A stretch of DNA of 64,000 nt from Pseudomonas iridis (GTDB lineage Bacteria; Pseudomonadota; Gammaproteobacteria; Pseudomonadales; Pseudomonadaceae): the NCBI RefSeq assembly GCF_017980685.1, contig NZ_JACXXO010000002.1, forward strand, positions 62,001-126,000, given 5' to 3'. Of the stretch, positions 44,720 through 56,737 are shown in pieces. The position numbers and the translations under genes are program-made. Below the pieces are notes generated by a model. It was not told where the DNA came from. It did not search any database and saw only the letters and a program-made list of their open reading frames with translations. Each line of letters opens with the position of its first letter. Within the stretch, counting starts at the first letter, position 1.

Positions 44720-47043
44720 CAGCGTTTCTTCAGCTGTTTGGCGTTGGCGAACAGCGAGGCCATTGCATTGTTCACCGGCGCTGCGGTCGCGGTTTCCTTG
44801 CGCGGCGCGTTGTTCGACGGCTGACGCTGCGCCGAGCCCGGACGCGAGCCACGGGCACCGTCGATTTTCTCGCCCGGGGTGTCGCCCATGCGCATCGACA
44901 GGCCGACGCGTTTGCGCGGGATGTCGACTTCCATGACCTTCACTTTCACCACATCACCGGCCTTCACCGCTTCGCGTGGGTCCTTGATGAACTTCTCTGA
45001 CAGCGCCGAGATGTGCACCAGACCATCCTGATGCACGCCGATGTCGACGAATGCGCCGAACGCGGTCACGTTGGTGACGACACCTTCAAGGATCATCCCC
45101 AGTTGCAGGTCCTTGAGGTCTTCTACACCTTCCTGGAACTCGGCAGTCTTGAACTCCGGACGCGGGTCACGCCCCGGCTTTTCCAGTTCCTGGAGGATGT
45201 CGGTCACCGTCGGCAGACCGAAGGTCTCGTCGGTGAATTTTTTCGGATCCAGACGCTTGAGGAAACTGGCGTCGCCGATCAGCGAACGGATATCGCGGTC
45301 GGTTTCAGCGGCAATGCGTTGCACCAGCGGATAGGCTTCCGGGTGAACGGCCGAGGAATCCAGCGGGTTGTCGCCGTTCATCACACGCAAGAAACCGGCA
45401 GCCTGTTCGAAGGTTTTTTCGCCCAGACGTGCGACTTTCTTCAGCGCCGCACGGGTCTTGAACGCGCCGTGTTCGTCGCGGTGAGCAACGATATTCTGCG
45501 CCAGCGTGGCGTTGAGGCCGGAGATCCGCGCCAGCAGCGCCACCGAAGCGGTGTTCACATCAACGCCGACGGCGTTCACGCAGTCCTCGACTACAGCGTC
45601 CAAGCCGCGCGCCAGTTTCAGCTGCGAGACGTCGTGCTGGTACTGGCCAACGCCGATGGATTTTGGATCGATCTTCACCAGCTCTGCCAGCGGATCCTGC
45701 AGACGACGAGCGATGGACACGGCGCCACGGATCGACACGTCCAGATCGGGGAATTCCTTGGCTGCCAGTTCCGACGCCGAGTACACCGATGCACCGGCCT
45801 CCGAAACCATGACCTTGGTCATCTTCATCGCCGGATATTTTTTGATCAGTTCGATGGCCAGTTTGTCGGTTTCGCGGCTGGCGGTGCCGTTGCCGATGGC
45901 GATCAGGTCAACCGAGTGCTTGGCGCACAGGGCGGCCAGAATGGCGATGGTCTGATCCCACTTGTTGTGCGGCACGTGCGGGTAAACCGTGGCGTGATCG
46001 AGCATCTTGCCGGTCGAATCGACCACGGCAACCTTGCAACCGGTACGCAGGCCCGGGTCGAGGCCCAGGGTTGCACGTGGGCCGGCCGGTGCGGCCAGCA
46101 ACAGGTCATGCAGGTTGTGGGCGAAAACGTTGATCGCCTCGGTTTCGGCGCCGTCGCGCAGCTCGCCCAGCAGGTCGGTTTCGAGGTGGGTGTAGAGCTT
46201 GACCTTCCAGGTCCAGCGCACCACTTCACCGAGCCATTTGTCGGCCGGACGGTTCTGGTTCTGGATATTGAATTGCTGGCCGATCATGCCTTCGCACGGG
46301 TGCATGGTGCCTGGCAGTTCGTCGCCGACTTTCAGCGCAGAGCTGAGAATGCCTTCGTTGCGGCCACGGAAAATCGCCAATGCGCGGTGCGACGGCATGC
46401 TTTTCAGCGGTTCGTCGTGTTCGAAGTAGTCGCGGAATTTGGCGCCTTCCTCTTCTTTGCCGGCGATGACGCGGGCACTGAGGATGGCTTCCTGCTTGAG
46501 ATAGGTACGCAGTTTTTCCAGCAGGCTGGCGTCTTCGGCGAAACGCTCCATCAGGATGTACTTGGCGCCTTCCAGCGCAGCCTTCACGTCGGCCACGCCT
46601 TTTTCGGCATCGACGAAGCGTGCGGCTTCGGTTTCCGGTGTGAGGTTCGGGTCGTTGAACAGGCCGTCGGCCAGGTCGCCGAGGCCGGCTTCCAGGGCAA
46701 TCTGGCCCTTGGTGCGGCGCTTCTGCTTGTACGGCAGGTACAAGTCTTCGAGGCGGGTCTTGGTGTCGGCGAGTTTGATATCGCGCTCAAGAGCAGGAGT
46801 GAGTTTGCCTTGCTCCTCGATACTGGCCAGGATGCTGATGCGCCGTTCGTCGAGTTCTCGCAGGTAGCGCAGACGCTCTTCCAGATGACGCAACTGGGTG
46901 TCATCGAGGCTGCCGGTGACTTCTTTCCGGTAGCGGGCAATGAAGGGAACGGTAGAGCCTTCATCGAGTAGCGCGACGGCCGCTTCGACCTGTTGTGGGC
47001 GTACGCCGAGTTCCTCGGCGATGCGGCTGTTGATGCTGTCCAT
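44719..47043 (-). CDS. tex: RNA-binding transcription accessory protein Tex
   Basis: ATG 47043 gives 774 residues, the standard Tex length. It holds the N-terminal helical Tex domain ([21 protein letters not shown]), the YqgF-type RNase-H-like domain ([17 protein letters not shown] around residue 330), helix-hairpin-helix motifs ([22 protein letters not shown]), and a C-terminal S1 domain ([22 protein letters not shown]) with a Gly/Arg-rich tail. Tex binds nucleic acid and affects transcription and toxin expression in several bacteria. It is divergent from ompR. Confidence 0.95.
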   Translation of the reverse strand: MDSINSRIAEELGVRPQQVEAAVALLDEGSTVPFIARYRKEVTGSLDDTQLRHLEERLRYLRELDERRISILASIEEQGKLTPALERDIKLADTKTRLEDLYLPYKQKRRTKGQIALEAGLGDLADGLFNDPNLTPETEAARFVDAEKGVADVKAALEGAKYILMERFAEDASLLEKLRTYLKQEAILSARVIAGKEEEGAKFRDYFEHDEPLKSMPSHRALAIFRGRNEGILSSALKVGDELPGTMHPCEGMIGQQFNIQNQNRPADKWLGEVVRWTWKVKLYTHLETDLLGELRDGAETEAINVFAHNLHDLLLAAPAGPRATLGLDPGLRTGCKVAVVDSTGKMLDHATVYPHVPHNKWDQTIAILAALCAKHSVDLIAIGNGTASRETDKLAIELIKKYPAMKMTKVMVSEAGASVYSASELAAKEFPDLDVSIRGAVSIARRLQDPLAELVKIDPKSIGVGQYQHDVSQLKLARGLDAVVEDCVNAVGVDVNTASVALLARISGLNATLAQNIVAHRDEHGAFKTRAALKKVARLGEKTFEQAAGFLRVMNGDNPLDSSAVHPEAYPLVQRIAAETDRDIRSLIGDASFLKRLDPKKFTDETFGLPTVTDILQELEKPGRDPRPEFKTAEFQEGVEDLKDLQLGMILEGVVTNVTAFGAFVDIGVHQDGLVHISALSEKFIKDPREAVKAGDVVKVKVMEVDIPRKRVGLSMRMGDTPGEKIDGARGSRPGSAQRQPSNNAPRKETATAAPVNNAMASLFANAKQLKKR

Positions 47044-47400
47044 AAAACCACCTGACATATTGTGAAAGCAGGCTCGCAGGCACGAAAATAAAGGCCCGGA
47101 GTCTGGTTGAGCGGCTTGAAGATTGCCGCTGCCTGGGTCAAAAGGCAGCCCATTGACCCGTGAAATCGAACAATTACTGCGCTGACCGGGAAAAAAGACG
47201 GCCACTTGCGGTAACGATTCAGACGTTGCCTGGCACAAAACGCCGCGCATTATAACCAGCGTTCTGTCATTCGGGGGCGTCACAGTCTGTAGGCTTAAAC
47301 CCCGGTTTTCTGGCAGTGAAGGAAAAATCTGCTAACAATGCACACGGTGCGTATAACGGCAGCTACGCCATAATGCGCGCCGAGCTAAAAGGAGCATCCA
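47044..47400. other. 357 bp divergent promoter region between tex and ompR
   Basis: No gene is seen. The region must hold the tex promoter (leftward) and the ompR promoter (rightward). GAAAAATCTGCTAACAATG near 47324-47340 and GCGTATAACGG near 47350 could contribute -35/-10-like elements for ompR, but I cannot assign a start site. AAGGAGCATCC precedes the ompR ATG. Confidence 0.5.
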
Positions 47401-48141
47401 ATGAGCAGCACTGCACAAACTGCTGAAGGCGAAAAAATTCTTATCGTTGATGACGATCCGGGGCTGAGCAGCCTGCTGGAACGTTTCTTCGTCAGCAAGG
47501 GCTACCGTGCCCGTACCGTACCGAATACCGAGCAGATGGACCGTCTGCTGGCGCGTGAAGTATTCAATCTGGTCGTCCTCGACTTGATGCTGCCCGGCGA
47601 AGACGGTCTGACCGCTTGCCGCCGTCTGCGGGCCGCGAACAACCAGATTCCGATCATCATGCTCACCGCCAAGGGCGATGAGATGAGCCGCATCAAGGGC
47701 CTGGAACTGGGCGCTGACGATTACCTGGCCAAGCCGTTCAACCCGGACGAGCTGATGGCCCGGGTCAAAGCGGTGTTGCGTCGCCAGACCGCACCAGTGC
47801 CGGGCGCGCCGGGTAGTGAAGACGAAAATGTCACCTTCGGTGATTACGTGTTGTCGCTGGCCACTCGCGAACTGAAACGCGGCGACGAAGTGCACATGCT
47901 CACTACCGGTGAGTTTGCGGTACTCAAGGCCTTGGTGATGAACGCGCGTCAGCCACTGACCCGCGACAAACTCATGAACCTGGCCCGTGGCCGCGAGTGG
48001 GATGCCCTGGAGCGTTCCATCGACGTGCAGATCTCCCGTCTGCGCCGGATGATCGAGCCTGATCCGTCGAAACCGCGCTACATCCAGACTGTCTGGGGCG
48101 TTGGCTACGTATTCGTACCGGATGGCGCCGCCACCAAGTGA
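47401..48141 (+). CDS. ompR: Osmolarity response regulator OmpR
   Basis: The 246-residue regulator has a receiver domain with phospho-acceptor Asp61 (VVLDLMLPGEDG), the acidic pocket in IVDDDPGL and Lys in LAKPFNPDEL. The winged-helix domain ends with SIDVQISRLRRMIE and WGVGYVF. It is very close to enterobacterial OmpR in layout. The envZ gene follows after 111 bp that hold a REP-like palindrome, an unusually wide gap for this pair. Confidence 0.93.
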   Translation: MSSTAQTAEGEKILIVDDDPGLSSLLERFFVSKGYRARTVPNTEQMDRLLAREVFNLVVLDLMLPGEDGLTACRRLRAANNQIPIIMLTAKGDEMSRIKGLELGADDYLAKPFNPDELMARVKAVLRRQTAPVPGAPGSEDENVTFGDYVLSLATRELKRGDEVHMLTTGEFAVLKALVMNARQPLTRDKLMNLARGREWDALERSIDVQISRLRRMIEPDPSKPRYIQTVWGVGYVFVPDGAATK

Positions 48142-48149
48142 TCGGCGAT

Positions 48150-48237
48150 TTGTAGGAGCGGGTCTGCTGGGGGTTGGTCAAACGACCATTCCCACAGACT
48201 CGCAATCCGCAATATGCGAGCATTGCTCGCTCCTGCA
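48150..48237. repeat. REP-like palindromes between ompR and envZ
   Basis: TGTAGGAGCGGGTCTGCTGG at the left and GCGAGCATTGCTCGCTCCTGCA at the right are diverged inverted copies of a TGTAGGAGCGAGC-type unit. The right unit alone folds as GCGAGCA-TTGCTCGC. Confidence 0.65.
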
Positions 48238-48252
48238 AGTGTGTAGCGGTTA

Positions 48253-49569
48253 TTGATGAAGACGCCCGTCTGGTTCCCCCAAAGCTTTTTCTCCCGCACC
48301 CTCTGGCTGGTGCTCATCGTCGTGCTGTTTTCCAAGGCGCTGACCCTGGTTTATCTGTTGATGAACGAGGACGTGCTGGTGGATCGTCAATACAGCCACG
48401 GCGTCGCCCTGACGCTGCGCGCCTATTGGGCTGCTGACGAAGAAAACCGCGCGAAGATCGCCGATGCCGCGACCCTGATCCGGGTGGTGGGTGCCGGTGT
48501 GCCGGAAGGCGAACAGCACTGGCCGTACAGCGAGATCTATCAACGACAGATGCAGGCAGAACTCGGCGCCGACACCGAAGTGCGATTACGAATGCATTCG
48601 CCGCCGGCTCTGTGGGTTCGCGCCCCGAGCCTGGGCGATGGCTGGCTGAAAGTGCCGTTGTATCCACATCCGTTGCGTGGCCAGAAAATCTGGAACGTGC
48701 TGGGCTGGTTCCTCGCGATCGGTTTGCTGTCGACGGCCTCGGCGTGGATTTTTGTCAGCCAGCTCAACCAACCCTTGAAGCGTTTGGTATACGCCGCCCG
48801 GCAACTCGGCCAGGGTCGAAGCGTGCGTCTGCCGATCAGCGACACGCCGAGCGAGATGACCGAGGTCTATCGCGCCTTCAATCAGATGGCCGAAGATGTC
48901 GAACAAGCCGGACGTGAGCGTGAGCTGATGCTGGCCGGCGTCTCCCATGACCTGCGTACGCCGTTGACGCGCTTGCGTCTGTCGCTGGAATTGATGGGCG
49001 ACCACAACGACCTGACCGATGACATGGTGCGCGACATCGAAGACATGGACGCGATTCTCGACCAGTTCCTCGCGTTCATTCGCGATGGTCGTGACGAGTC
49101 GGTGGAGGAGGTCGATCTCAGCGATCTGGTGCGTGAAGTGGCGGCGCCGTACAACCAGACTGAAGAGAAAGTTCGTCTGCGTCTGGAGCCGATCCAGCCG
49201 TTCCCGTTGCGTCGGGTATCGATGAAACGTCTGCTCAACAACCTGATCGGCAACGCCTTGAACCATGCCGGCAGCGGCGTTGAAGTGGCGGCTTATGTGT
49301 CCGGCGACACCAGTGCGCCGTATGTGGTGCTGAGTGTGATGGACCGTGGTGCGGGGATTGATCCGTCGGAGCTTGAGGCGATTTTCAACCCGTTCACCCG
49401 TGGCGACCGAGCGCGCGGCGGCAAGGGTACGGGGTTGGGCTTGGCGATCGTGAAGCGGATTGCTTCGATGCATGGCGGCAATGTTGAACTGCGTAACCGG
49501 TCCGGTGGTGGGCTGGAGGCGCGGGTTCGGTTGCCGTTGGGGTTGATGCTGCCGCGGGATGCGGTGTAG
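48253..49569 (+). CDS. envZ: Osmosensor histidine kinase EnvZ
   Basis: The 438-residue kinase has a first membrane helix near residues 15-36 (LWLVLIVVLFSKALTLVYLL), a periplasmic region of about 110 residues, a second helix near 145-166, HAMP, and HisKA with His232 in VSHDLRTPLTRLRL. The HATPase N box (NNLIGNALNHAG) and G boxes (DRGAGI, GTGLGLAIV) are intact. It phosphorylates OmpR. The spacer REP element upstream may make envZ less expressed than ompR. Confidence 0.92.
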   Translation: MMKTPVWFPQSFFSRTLWLVLIVVLFSKALTLVYLLMNEDVLVDRQYSHGVALTLRAYWAADEENRAKIADAATLIRVVGAGVPEGEQHWPYSEIYQRQMQAELGADTEVRLRMHSPPALWVRAPSLGDGWLKVPLYPHPLRGQKIWNVLGWFLAIGLLSTASAWIFVSQLNQPLKRLVYAARQLGQGRSVRLPISDTPSEMTEVYRAFNQMAEDVEQAGRERELMLAGVSHDLRTPLTRLRLSLELMGDHNDLTDDMVRDIEDMDAILDQFLAFIRDGRDESVEEVDLSDLVREVAAPYNQTEEKVRLRLEPIQPFPLRRVSMKRLLNNLIGNALNHAGSGVEVAAYVSGDTSAPYVVLSVMDRGAGIDPSELEAIFNPFTRGDRARGGKGTGLGLAIVKRIASMHGGNVELRNRSGGGLEARVRLPLGLMLPRDAV

Positions 49570-49650
49570 AGGCAGCTGCAAGTTTCAAGCTGCAAGCGGC
49601 AAGCAAGAGCGACTTTACTTGTCGCTTGGGGCTTGCCGCTTGAAGCTGGC
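49570..49650. repeat. Inverted repeat, AAGCGGCAAGC class, between convergent envZ and rimK
   Basis: AGCTGCAAGCGGCAAGC and GCTTGCCGCTTGAAGCT form an imperfect stem around a loop of about 30 nt. It probably acts as a two-way terminator between envZ and rimK. Confidence 0.75.
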
Positions 49651-49651
49651 T

Positions 49652-50557
49652 TTAGCCTTTGCCTTTGGTGCGGGTCATATTCGGCCCGCCATTCTTCTCA
49701 AGATGCTCAATGATGATCCCCGCCACGTTCTTCCCGGTGGTGGTCTCGATCCCTTCCAGTCCCGGCGACGAATTCACTTCCATCACCAGTGGCCCATGAT
49801 TGGATCGCAGAATATCCACGCCCGCCACCGACAGGCCCATGACCTTGGCCGCACGCAGCGCCGTCATGCGTTCTTCCGGGGTGATCTTGATCAGGCTGGC
49901 GCTGCCGCCGCGGTGCAGGTTGGAGCGGAATTCACCCGGTTTGGCCTGACGCTTCATTGCCGCGATTACCTTGTCGCCGACCACGAAGCAGCGGATGTCT
50001 GCACCGCCAGCCTCCTTGATGTATTCCTGAACCATGATGTTCTGCTTCAGGCCCATGAACGCCTCGATCACCGACTCGGCGGCGGTCGCGGTTTCGCACA
50101 ACACCACGCCGATGCCCTGGGTGCCTTCCAGCACTTTGATCACCAGTGGTGCACCGTTGACCATGTCGATCAGGTCGGGAATATCGTCCGGCGAGTGAGC
50201 AAACCCGGTCACCGGCAAACCAATGCCACGACGCGACAGCAGTTGCAGCGAGCGCAATTTGTCCCGCGAACGGGCAATGGCCACCGACTCATTGAGCGGG
50301 AACACGCCCATCATTTCGAACTGACGCAACACCGCGCAGCCATAGAACGTCACCGACGCGCCGATCCGCGGGATCACCGCGTCGAAGCCTTCCAGCGGTT
50401 TGCCGCGATAGTGGATCTGCGGCTTGTGGCTGGCGATGTTCATGTAGGCGCGCAAGGTGTCGATCACTACCATTTCATGCCCGCGTTCAGTGCCGGCCTC
50501 AACCAGACGACGGGTGGAATACAGACGCGGGTTCCGCGACAGCACAGCGATCTTCAT
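49652..50557 (-). CDS. rimK: Ribosomal protein S6 glutamyl ligase RimK
   Basis: The 301-residue ATP-grasp ligase begins [22 protein letters not shown] and has the ATP-binding segments [19 protein letters not shown] and the metal-binding [14 protein letters not shown]. RimK adds glutamates to the C-terminus of ribosomal protein S6. Together with the next two genes it forms the rimABK operon described in P. fluorescens, where RimK changes the ribosomal proteome and adaptation to plant surfaces. Its start overlaps the rimB stop by 4 bp. Confidence 0.94.
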   Translation of the reverse strand: MKIAVLSRNPRLYSTRRLVEAGTERGHEMVVIDTLRAYMNIASHKPQIHYRGKPLEGFDAVIPRIGASVTFYGCAVLRQFEMMGVFPLNESVAIARSRDKLRSLQLLSRRGIGLPVTGFAHSPDDIPDLIDMVNGAPLVIKVLEGTQGIGVVLCETATAAESVIEAFMGLKQNIMVQEYIKEAGGADIRCFVVGDKVIAAMKRQAKPGEFRSNLHRGGSASLIKITPEERMTALRAAKVMGLSVAGVDILRSNHGPLVMEVNSSPGLEGIETTTGKNVAGIIIEHLEKNGGPNMTRTKGKG

Positions 50558-51033
50558 GCAACACCTGTGGAGGAGGTAGATACCGGGAACACCGGCTTGT
50601 CTTGTACATATTTGATGCCCGGATTGACCACCAACTGGCCATCAATCAGGGCTTTGGAGCCGAGTAACAGGCGATAGCGCATGGACTTGCGGCAGGCCAG
50701 GGTGAACTCGATTGGCCAGACCCGATCACCCAGGGCCAGGGTGGTGCTGATCACGTAGCGCTTCTGGGCATGGCCGTTGGAGCTCTTGATGGTCTTGCGT
50801 GTCACCAGTGGAGCTTCGCAACGCCGGTGACGCAACTGCACCACCGTGCCCAGATGCGCGGTAAAGCGCACCCATTTCTCGCCGTCACGTTCGAACGGTT
50901 CGATGTCGGTGGCATGCAGGCTGGAGGTACTGGCACCGGTGTCGATTTTTGCGCGCATGCCTGCAACGCCCAAATCCGGGAGCGCCACCCACTCGCGCAG
51001 GCCAACAACGGTCAAATGGTCAAATGTCTTCAA
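50554..51033 (-). CDS. rimB: RimB, ATP-independent retropepsin-like protease family
   Basis: The 159-residue protein contains the aspartic-protease-like motif [19 protein letters not shown] at about residues 26-44 and the second-strand [13 protein letters not shown]. The family is often annotated as an ATP-dependent zinc protease. In P. fluorescens RimB is reported as a protease that trims the glutamates RimK adds to S6. It lies between rimA and rimK and overlaps rimK. Confidence 0.9.
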   Translation of the reverse strand: MKTFDHLTVVGLREWVALPDLGVAGMRAKIDTGASTSSLHATDIEPFERDGEKWVRFTAHLGTVVQLRHRRCEAPLVTRKTIKSSNGHAQKRYVISTTLALGDRVWPIEFTLACRKSMRYRLLLGSKALIDGQLVVNPGIKYVQDKPVFPVSTSSTGVA

Positions 51034-51049
51034 TATAAAAAACCAACGA

Positions 51050-51829
51050 TTAACGCGCCCAGGCGTCAGGTGGTATCTGAGCCAGGGCTTTGAATGCAGG
51101 CTTGGCGAACCAGTAACCCTGCATCAGAAATATTCCACAGTCCGCCAGGAAATCCCGTTCTCCGGCGCTCTCGATGCCTTCGGCAATGACTGTAACGTCC
51201 AACTCCGCACAGATTGTGACAATCCCCCGCACGATTGCCTGACGGACACGGTCTTGATCGACATCGCGGATCAACGCCATGTCGAGTTTGATCAGGTCCG
51301 GTTGGAAATCAGCCAGCAGATTGAGCCCCGAATAACCGGCACCGAAGTCGTCGATGGCGGTCTTGAAGCCGAATTCGCGGTATTCACGCAGAATATTGGT
51401 CAAATGGCGATAGTTATCTACGTGCTGGCTTTCCAGTGTTTCAAAAATCAGCCGGTCGACCGGGAAATTGTGTTTTTTTGCCGCCTCCAGGGTGCTGCGA
51501 ATACATAACTCTGGACGATAGACAGCGTTGGGCATGAAGTTGATCGACAAGTGTGTCTGCATATTAAGATTGGCCGCGCCTTCGATGGCGCGCATCCGGC
51601 AGAGCTGGTCGAAACGGTAGCGGTTTTCTTCTGTAACCTGATCTAACACTGTCAATGCCCCTTCGCCGGCTACACCTCGGACCAGCGCTTCATGAGCGAA
51701 AACCGACTGGTCGCGCAGATCAACGATAGGTTGGTAGGCGAAGGCAAAATCGAAGTCCAGCGGCTCGCTTTGCTGGCAGCCCTGGCAACCCGTCTTGGGC
51801 GAGGTCAATGAAGACGGAAATTTAGTCAC
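51050..51829 (-). CDS. rimA: RimA, small EAL-domain c-di-GMP phosphodiesterase
   Basis: GTG 51829, with AAGGAG at good spacing, gives 259 residues; a longer frame to 51865 has no ribosome site. Nearly the whole protein is one EAL domain: YQPIVDLRDQSVFAHEALVRG (the EAL signature reads EAL), LSINFMPNAVY, and DDFGAGYSGLNLLADFQPDLIKLDM, with the DDFG metal motif intact. It is expected to hydrolyse c-di-GMP. In the rimABK operon RimA and c-di-GMP control RimK activity. The N-terminal Cys pair (CQGCQQ) is a possible metal or redox site. Confidence 0.88.
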   Translation of the reverse strand: MTKFPSSLTSPKTGCQGCQQSEPLDFDFAFAYQPIVDLRDQSVFAHEALVRGVAGEGALTVLDQVTEENRYRFDQLCRMRAIEGAANLNMQTHLSINFMPNAVYRPELCIRSTLEAAKKHNFPVDRLIFETLESQHVDNYRHLTNILREYREFGFKTAIDDFGAGYSGLNLLADFQPDLIKLDMALIRDVDQDRVRQAIVRGIVTICAELDVTVIAEGIESAGERDFLADCGIFLMQGYWFAKPAFKALAQIPPDAWAR

Positions 51830-51945
51830 TCGATCACTCCTTGCCGCTGAAACAGTCAAGATCACAGTCTATCTGGAGGGCCGAGTTCTTGCGCCCGACA
51901 GAAACGGTAGTACAGTTCCGACTACTGGCTGAGCGAGGAATTCAT

Positions 51946-52353
51946 ATGGCACAAAAACAGGAAGAGGACGACAAGGTCCGTCTCGATAAATGGTTGTGGG
52001 CGGCGCGCTTTTATAAAACCCGTGCCTTGGCCAAAGCCGCCATCGAGAGTGGCAAGGTGCATTGTCGAGGTGAGCGCTGCAAGCCCGGCAAAGAGCCACG
52101 CGTCGGCGACGAGTTTGAGATACGTACCGGTTTCGAAGTGCGCATCGTGAGGGTCGAAGCCTTGTCGATCGTACGTCGTGGGGCCCCCGAGGCGCAGGCT
52201 TTGTACGCGGAAACCGACGCGAGTATTGCCAAGCGCGAAGCGGCCGCAGCAATGCGCAAGGCTGGCGCGTTGGGCATGAGCACCGACGGCAAACCGAGCA
52301 AGAAGCAGCGACGGGATCTGTTTAAATTTCGTGGGAACAGTAACGACGACTAA
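51946..52353 (+). CDS. hslR: Heat-shock protein Hsp15 (ribosome-associated S4-domain protein)
   Basis: ATG 51946 after GCGAGGAA gives 135 residues. An S4 RNA-binding domain spans about 11-75 (VRLDKWLWAARFYKTRALAKAAIESGKVHCRG). The C-terminus is basic (KPSKKQRRDLFKF). Hsp15 binds 50S subunits that carry a nascent chain after stalled translation and helps recycle them. hslR, hslO and pckA are neighbours also in E. coli; here a PAP2 gene on the other strand separates the first two. Confidence 0.92.
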   Translation: MAQKQEEDDKVRLDKWLWAARFYKTRALAKAAIESGKVHCRGERCKPGKEPRVGDEFEIRTGFEVRIVRVEALSIVRRGAPEAQALYAETDASIAKREAAAAMRKAGALGMSTDGKPSKKQRRDLFKFRGNSNDD

Positions 52354-52383
52354 GGCTGATGTTTCAGTGTTGTCTGTGCCGAC

Positions 52384-52455
52384 CTCATCGCCCACAGGCT
52401 GGCTCCCACAGTTTGAAATGCAATCCAACCGTGGGAGCCAGCCTACTGGCGACTC
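52384..52455. repeat. REP-type inverted pair, GGCTGGCTCCCAC variant
   Basis: CAGGCTGGCTCCCACAG and, inverted, GTGGGAGCCAGCCTACTGG lie between convergent hslR and the PAP2 gene. Confidence 0.85.
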
Positions 52456-52488
52456 GAGTGCGCAGCACTCGCCGGGGGCGACGCGGTA

Positions 52489-53289
52489 TCAGGCGCTACG
52501 CACAACGCTCATCCGCGAAACCAGCGGCAACTTGCCCAGCAGATTGAAAATCGGCGCCGTCACCTTCAACCAGAAATTCGCCGCGTGATACGCAAACGGC
52601 GTGTAGTAACCCCAGCCCAATGCCCACACCGCCAGCAACATCCCGCCGATGTAATCGTCCTGACCCCAATGCGCGCCAGCCACCAGTCGCGGCAGCATGA
52701 ACAGCAGCGTCAGGCTCCAGATCGTCACGAACTGTCCGACCGTACGGCTGAACACACCCATGAACAGAGCCCAGATCAGCAACACCGACGCATGGTCACC
52801 GGGAAAGCTCTGGCTCGAGCGATCCTTCAGCTCCCAGGCCTTCTCCAAATGCGGGAAGTAGTCGCTGAGGTGCACCGCGCCTTCCAGCACCATCGACGGA
52901 CTGCTGTGCTGCCAGCCCATGTAGTCGGCGAACTTGGAAAACAGCGCGCGAATCACCACCATCAACAGCAGGATCGAGAAAAAACCGAAAAACGCGCGAC
53001 GCACGTCAATCGCCTTGAACACCCAGTCGCCCTTGATCAACAGCGTCAGCAGAATCAGTCCGACGACGATGTCGAACGGGCGCAGACTTGCAATTGCCCA
53101 GATGTGGAGCCATATCGGGTTGCTGGCCAGCGGTGCATTGAGCGAGCGAAACAGCCACTCGTCGAAAATCACACACAGCATGTTGCCCGTAGGCCATAAC
53201 CAGAAAGCCAGCAACGCCAATGGCACGACGTTGCACAGAACCAGCCGGCCGAGGTTCCACCTTGATTGGAACAAACCCGGATTGTTCAT
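52489..53289 (-). CDS. PAP2-family membrane phosphatase
   Basis: ATG 53289 with GGGAGG upstream gives 266 residues. Six helices are expected, with the PAP2 catalytic motifs [14 protein letters not shown] (phosphatase motif 2, central His) and [16 protein letters not shown] (motif 3). The first motif is less regular. Such enzymes remove phosphate from lipid substrates, for example undecaprenyl diphosphate, phosphatidic acid or lipid A; which one applies is not shown. Confidence 0.87.
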   Translation of the reverse strand: MNNPGLFQSRWNLGRLVLCNVVPLALLAFWLWPTGNMLCVIFDEWLFRSLNAPLASNPIWLHIWAIASLRPFDIVVGLILLTLLIKGDWVFKAIDVRRAFFGFFSILLLMVVIRALFSKFADYMGWQHSSPSMVLEGAVHLSDYFPHLEKAWELKDRSSQSFPGDHASVLLIWALFMGVFSRTVGQFVTIWSLTLLFMLPRLVAGAHWGQDDYIGGMLLAVWALGWGYYTPFAYHAANFWLKVTAPIFNLLGKLPLVSRMSVVRSA

Positions 53290-53392
53290 AAAATGCCTCC
53301 CGTGGCTGAACGATCGCACCAAACAGGTGCAAAGAAGCGCGGCATTTTCATGTTTTGTAACCAATTTGTCATCAATTCAGATACCCAAACCT

Positions 53393-54295
53393 ATGACCGA
53401 TCTCCCGGATACCGATTACACCCAACGCTTCATCTTCGATGACAGCGATACTCGCGGCGAACTGGTAGCGCTTGAGCGCAGCTACGCCGCAGTCCTCGCC
53501 AAGCACCCGTACCCGGAACCGGTTGCGCAACTGCTGGGCGAATTGATGGCGGCGGCCTCGTTGCTGGTGGGCACCCTGAAGTTCGACGGTTTGCTGATTC
53601 TGCAGGCGCGTTCCGAGGGCCCGATCCCGATGTTGATGATCGAGTGCTCCAGCGATCGCGAGATTCGTGGTCTGGCGCGTTATCACGCCGATCAGGTCTC
53701 GGCGGATGCGACTCTCAGCGACTTGATGCCCAACGGCGTCCTGGCCCTGACCGTCGACCCGACCGTTGGCCAGCGCTATCAGGGCATCGTCGACCTCGAT
53801 GGCGAAACCCTGTCCGATTGCTTCACCAACTATTTCGTCATGTCGCAGCAGGTTGGCACCCGCTTCAAGCTGTTCGCCGACGGTCGTCGTGCCCGTGGCA
53901 TGTTGTTGCAACAACTGCCGGCCGATCGCCTGAAAGACGAAGAAGATCGCGCCGCCAGCTGGCAGCACATCACCGCGTTGGCCAGCACCCTGAGCGCCGA
54001 TGAACTGTTGAGCCTGGACAACGAAACCGTGCTGCATCGCCTCTACCATGAAGAGCAAGTGCGCCTGTTCGATGTGCAACCTCTGCGCTTCCACTGCAGC
54101 TGCTCGCGGGAACGCTCAGGCAATGCGCTGGTCAGTCTGGGTCTGGAAGATGCGCAGGCGCTGGTGGCCGAGCAGGGCGGTACAGTCGAGATCGATTGCC
54201 AGTTCTGCAACGAGCGCTACCTGTTTGATGCGGCCGATATCGCTCAATTGTTCGCAGGTGCGGGCGTCGACACGCCGTCAGATACCCGGCACTAA
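53393..54295 (+). CDS. hslO: Redox-regulated chaperone Hsp33
   Basis: ATG 53393 gives 300 residues. The N-terminal folding domain carries [15 protein letters not shown] and LLQQLPADR. The C-terminal zinc center has the CxC (FHCSCSRER) and CxxC (CQFCNERY) motifs whose disulfides switch on the holdase under oxidative heat stress. The 98-codon upstream extension in the same frame overlaps the PAP2 gene and is rejected. Confidence 0.94.
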   Translation: MTDLPDTDYTQRFIFDDSDTRGELVALERSYAAVLAKHPYPEPVAQLLGELMAAASLLVGTLKFDGLLILQARSEGPIPMLMIECSSDREIRGLARYHADQVSADATLSDLMPNGVLALTVDPTVGQRYQGIVDLDGETLSDCFTNYFVMSQQVGTRFKLFADGRRARGMLLQQLPADRLKDEEDRAASWQHITALASTLSADELLSLDNETVLHRLYHEEQVRLFDVQPLRFHCSCSRERSGNALVSLGLEDAQALVAEQGGTVEIDCQFCNERYLFDAADIAQLFAGAGVDTPSDTRH

Positions 54296-54314
54296 AACGG
54301 TTCAGCGCAGGTAA

Positions 54315-56018
<1,704 letters not shown>

Positions 56019-56038
56019 GACTTGGTTTGTAGTGAATG

Positions 56039-56069
56039 AAAAAGCCGCCCTTTAGGGGCGGCTTTTTTG
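56039..56069 (+). terminator. Rho-independent terminator of pckA
   Basis: AAAAGCCGCCC-TTTAG-GGGCGGCTTTTTT: an eight-bp GC-rich stem with flanking A and T runs, 20 bp past the stop codon. Confidence 0.95.
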
Positions 56070-56137
56070 TGGGCGAAAACAAGACTAACTGGCAATATTC
56101 CCGCAGAAAATGGCCTTAACTACCAGAATAATGCCAC

Positions 56138-56737
56138 TTAAAGAGCCAGCTTTTCGCCAATGCAGCGGTCAAAGATCGCCACTAGCCTCCGATAATCACA
56201 TGACACAGCATCAATGTTTGCTGGGACCCAAGCGTCATCTTTAACCAGCCACCAATCGACTGGGAAGCCTGCGTTAATAATGATTTGTTCGAATAATAGG
56301 CGTTGCGCTCGGCCATTACCTTCGCGAAAAGGATGGATGACATTCAAATCGCCATAAGCCTCAGCGATTTTCACCACAAGTTCTGGTTTGCCCATTCCCG
56401 CGAACCACGCGGAGCGCTCCATCACGCTAAAGATTTTTTGCGCTTCTGGAAGAATTCGCTCTGCAGTGCAGAAAAATGTTTGTCCCTTTTTGATGTTAAC
56501 GGTACGCAACTGCCCGGCCCAATCGTAAACATCGCAAAAAAGAGTTTTATGGGCGTGCTGCAGGACACTTAAATCATAAGGAGGGGGGAGAAGACGAAAT
56601 CGACTGATCGCGATTTCCGAGAGCTCTCGCTCTGCTTTTTGCAGTTCTTCTTCAGAGTGGATGTCGAGCAAGTTACGCAGAACATCACTATGAGGGTAGC
56701 AATAGGGGTCTTGTCCGACCCCATATTTGTCCGTCAT
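56138..56737 (-). CDS. Fic-domain toxin (AMP transferase)
   Basis: The 199-residue protein carries a complete Fic core motif at residues 135-146 (HPFREGNGRAQR), which uses ATP to AMPylate target proteins. The upstream beta-hairpin flap (VNIKKGQTFFC) and the helix HKTLFCDVYDWAGQLR are typical of class I Fic proteins. The gene starts on the stop of a 56-codon antitoxin-like gene (TAATG), the layout of ficT/ficA or fic/yhfG pairs. Targets in such systems include DNA gyrase and topoisomerase IV. Confidence 0.9.
   Translation of the reverse strand: MTDKYGVGQDPYCYPHSDVLRNLLDIHSEEELQKAERELSEIAISRFRLLPPPYDLSVLQHAHKTLFCDVYDWAGQLRTVNIKKGQTFFCTAERILPEAQKIFSVMERSAWFAGMGKPELVVKIAEAYGDLNVIHPFREGNGRAQRLLFEQIIINAGFPVDWWLVKDDAWVPANIDAVSCDYRRLVAIFDRCIGEKLAL

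Noticed and set aside
45013..46971. Open frame of 652 codons antisense to tex
   Set aside because: Shadow frame; tex is unmistakable on the other strand.
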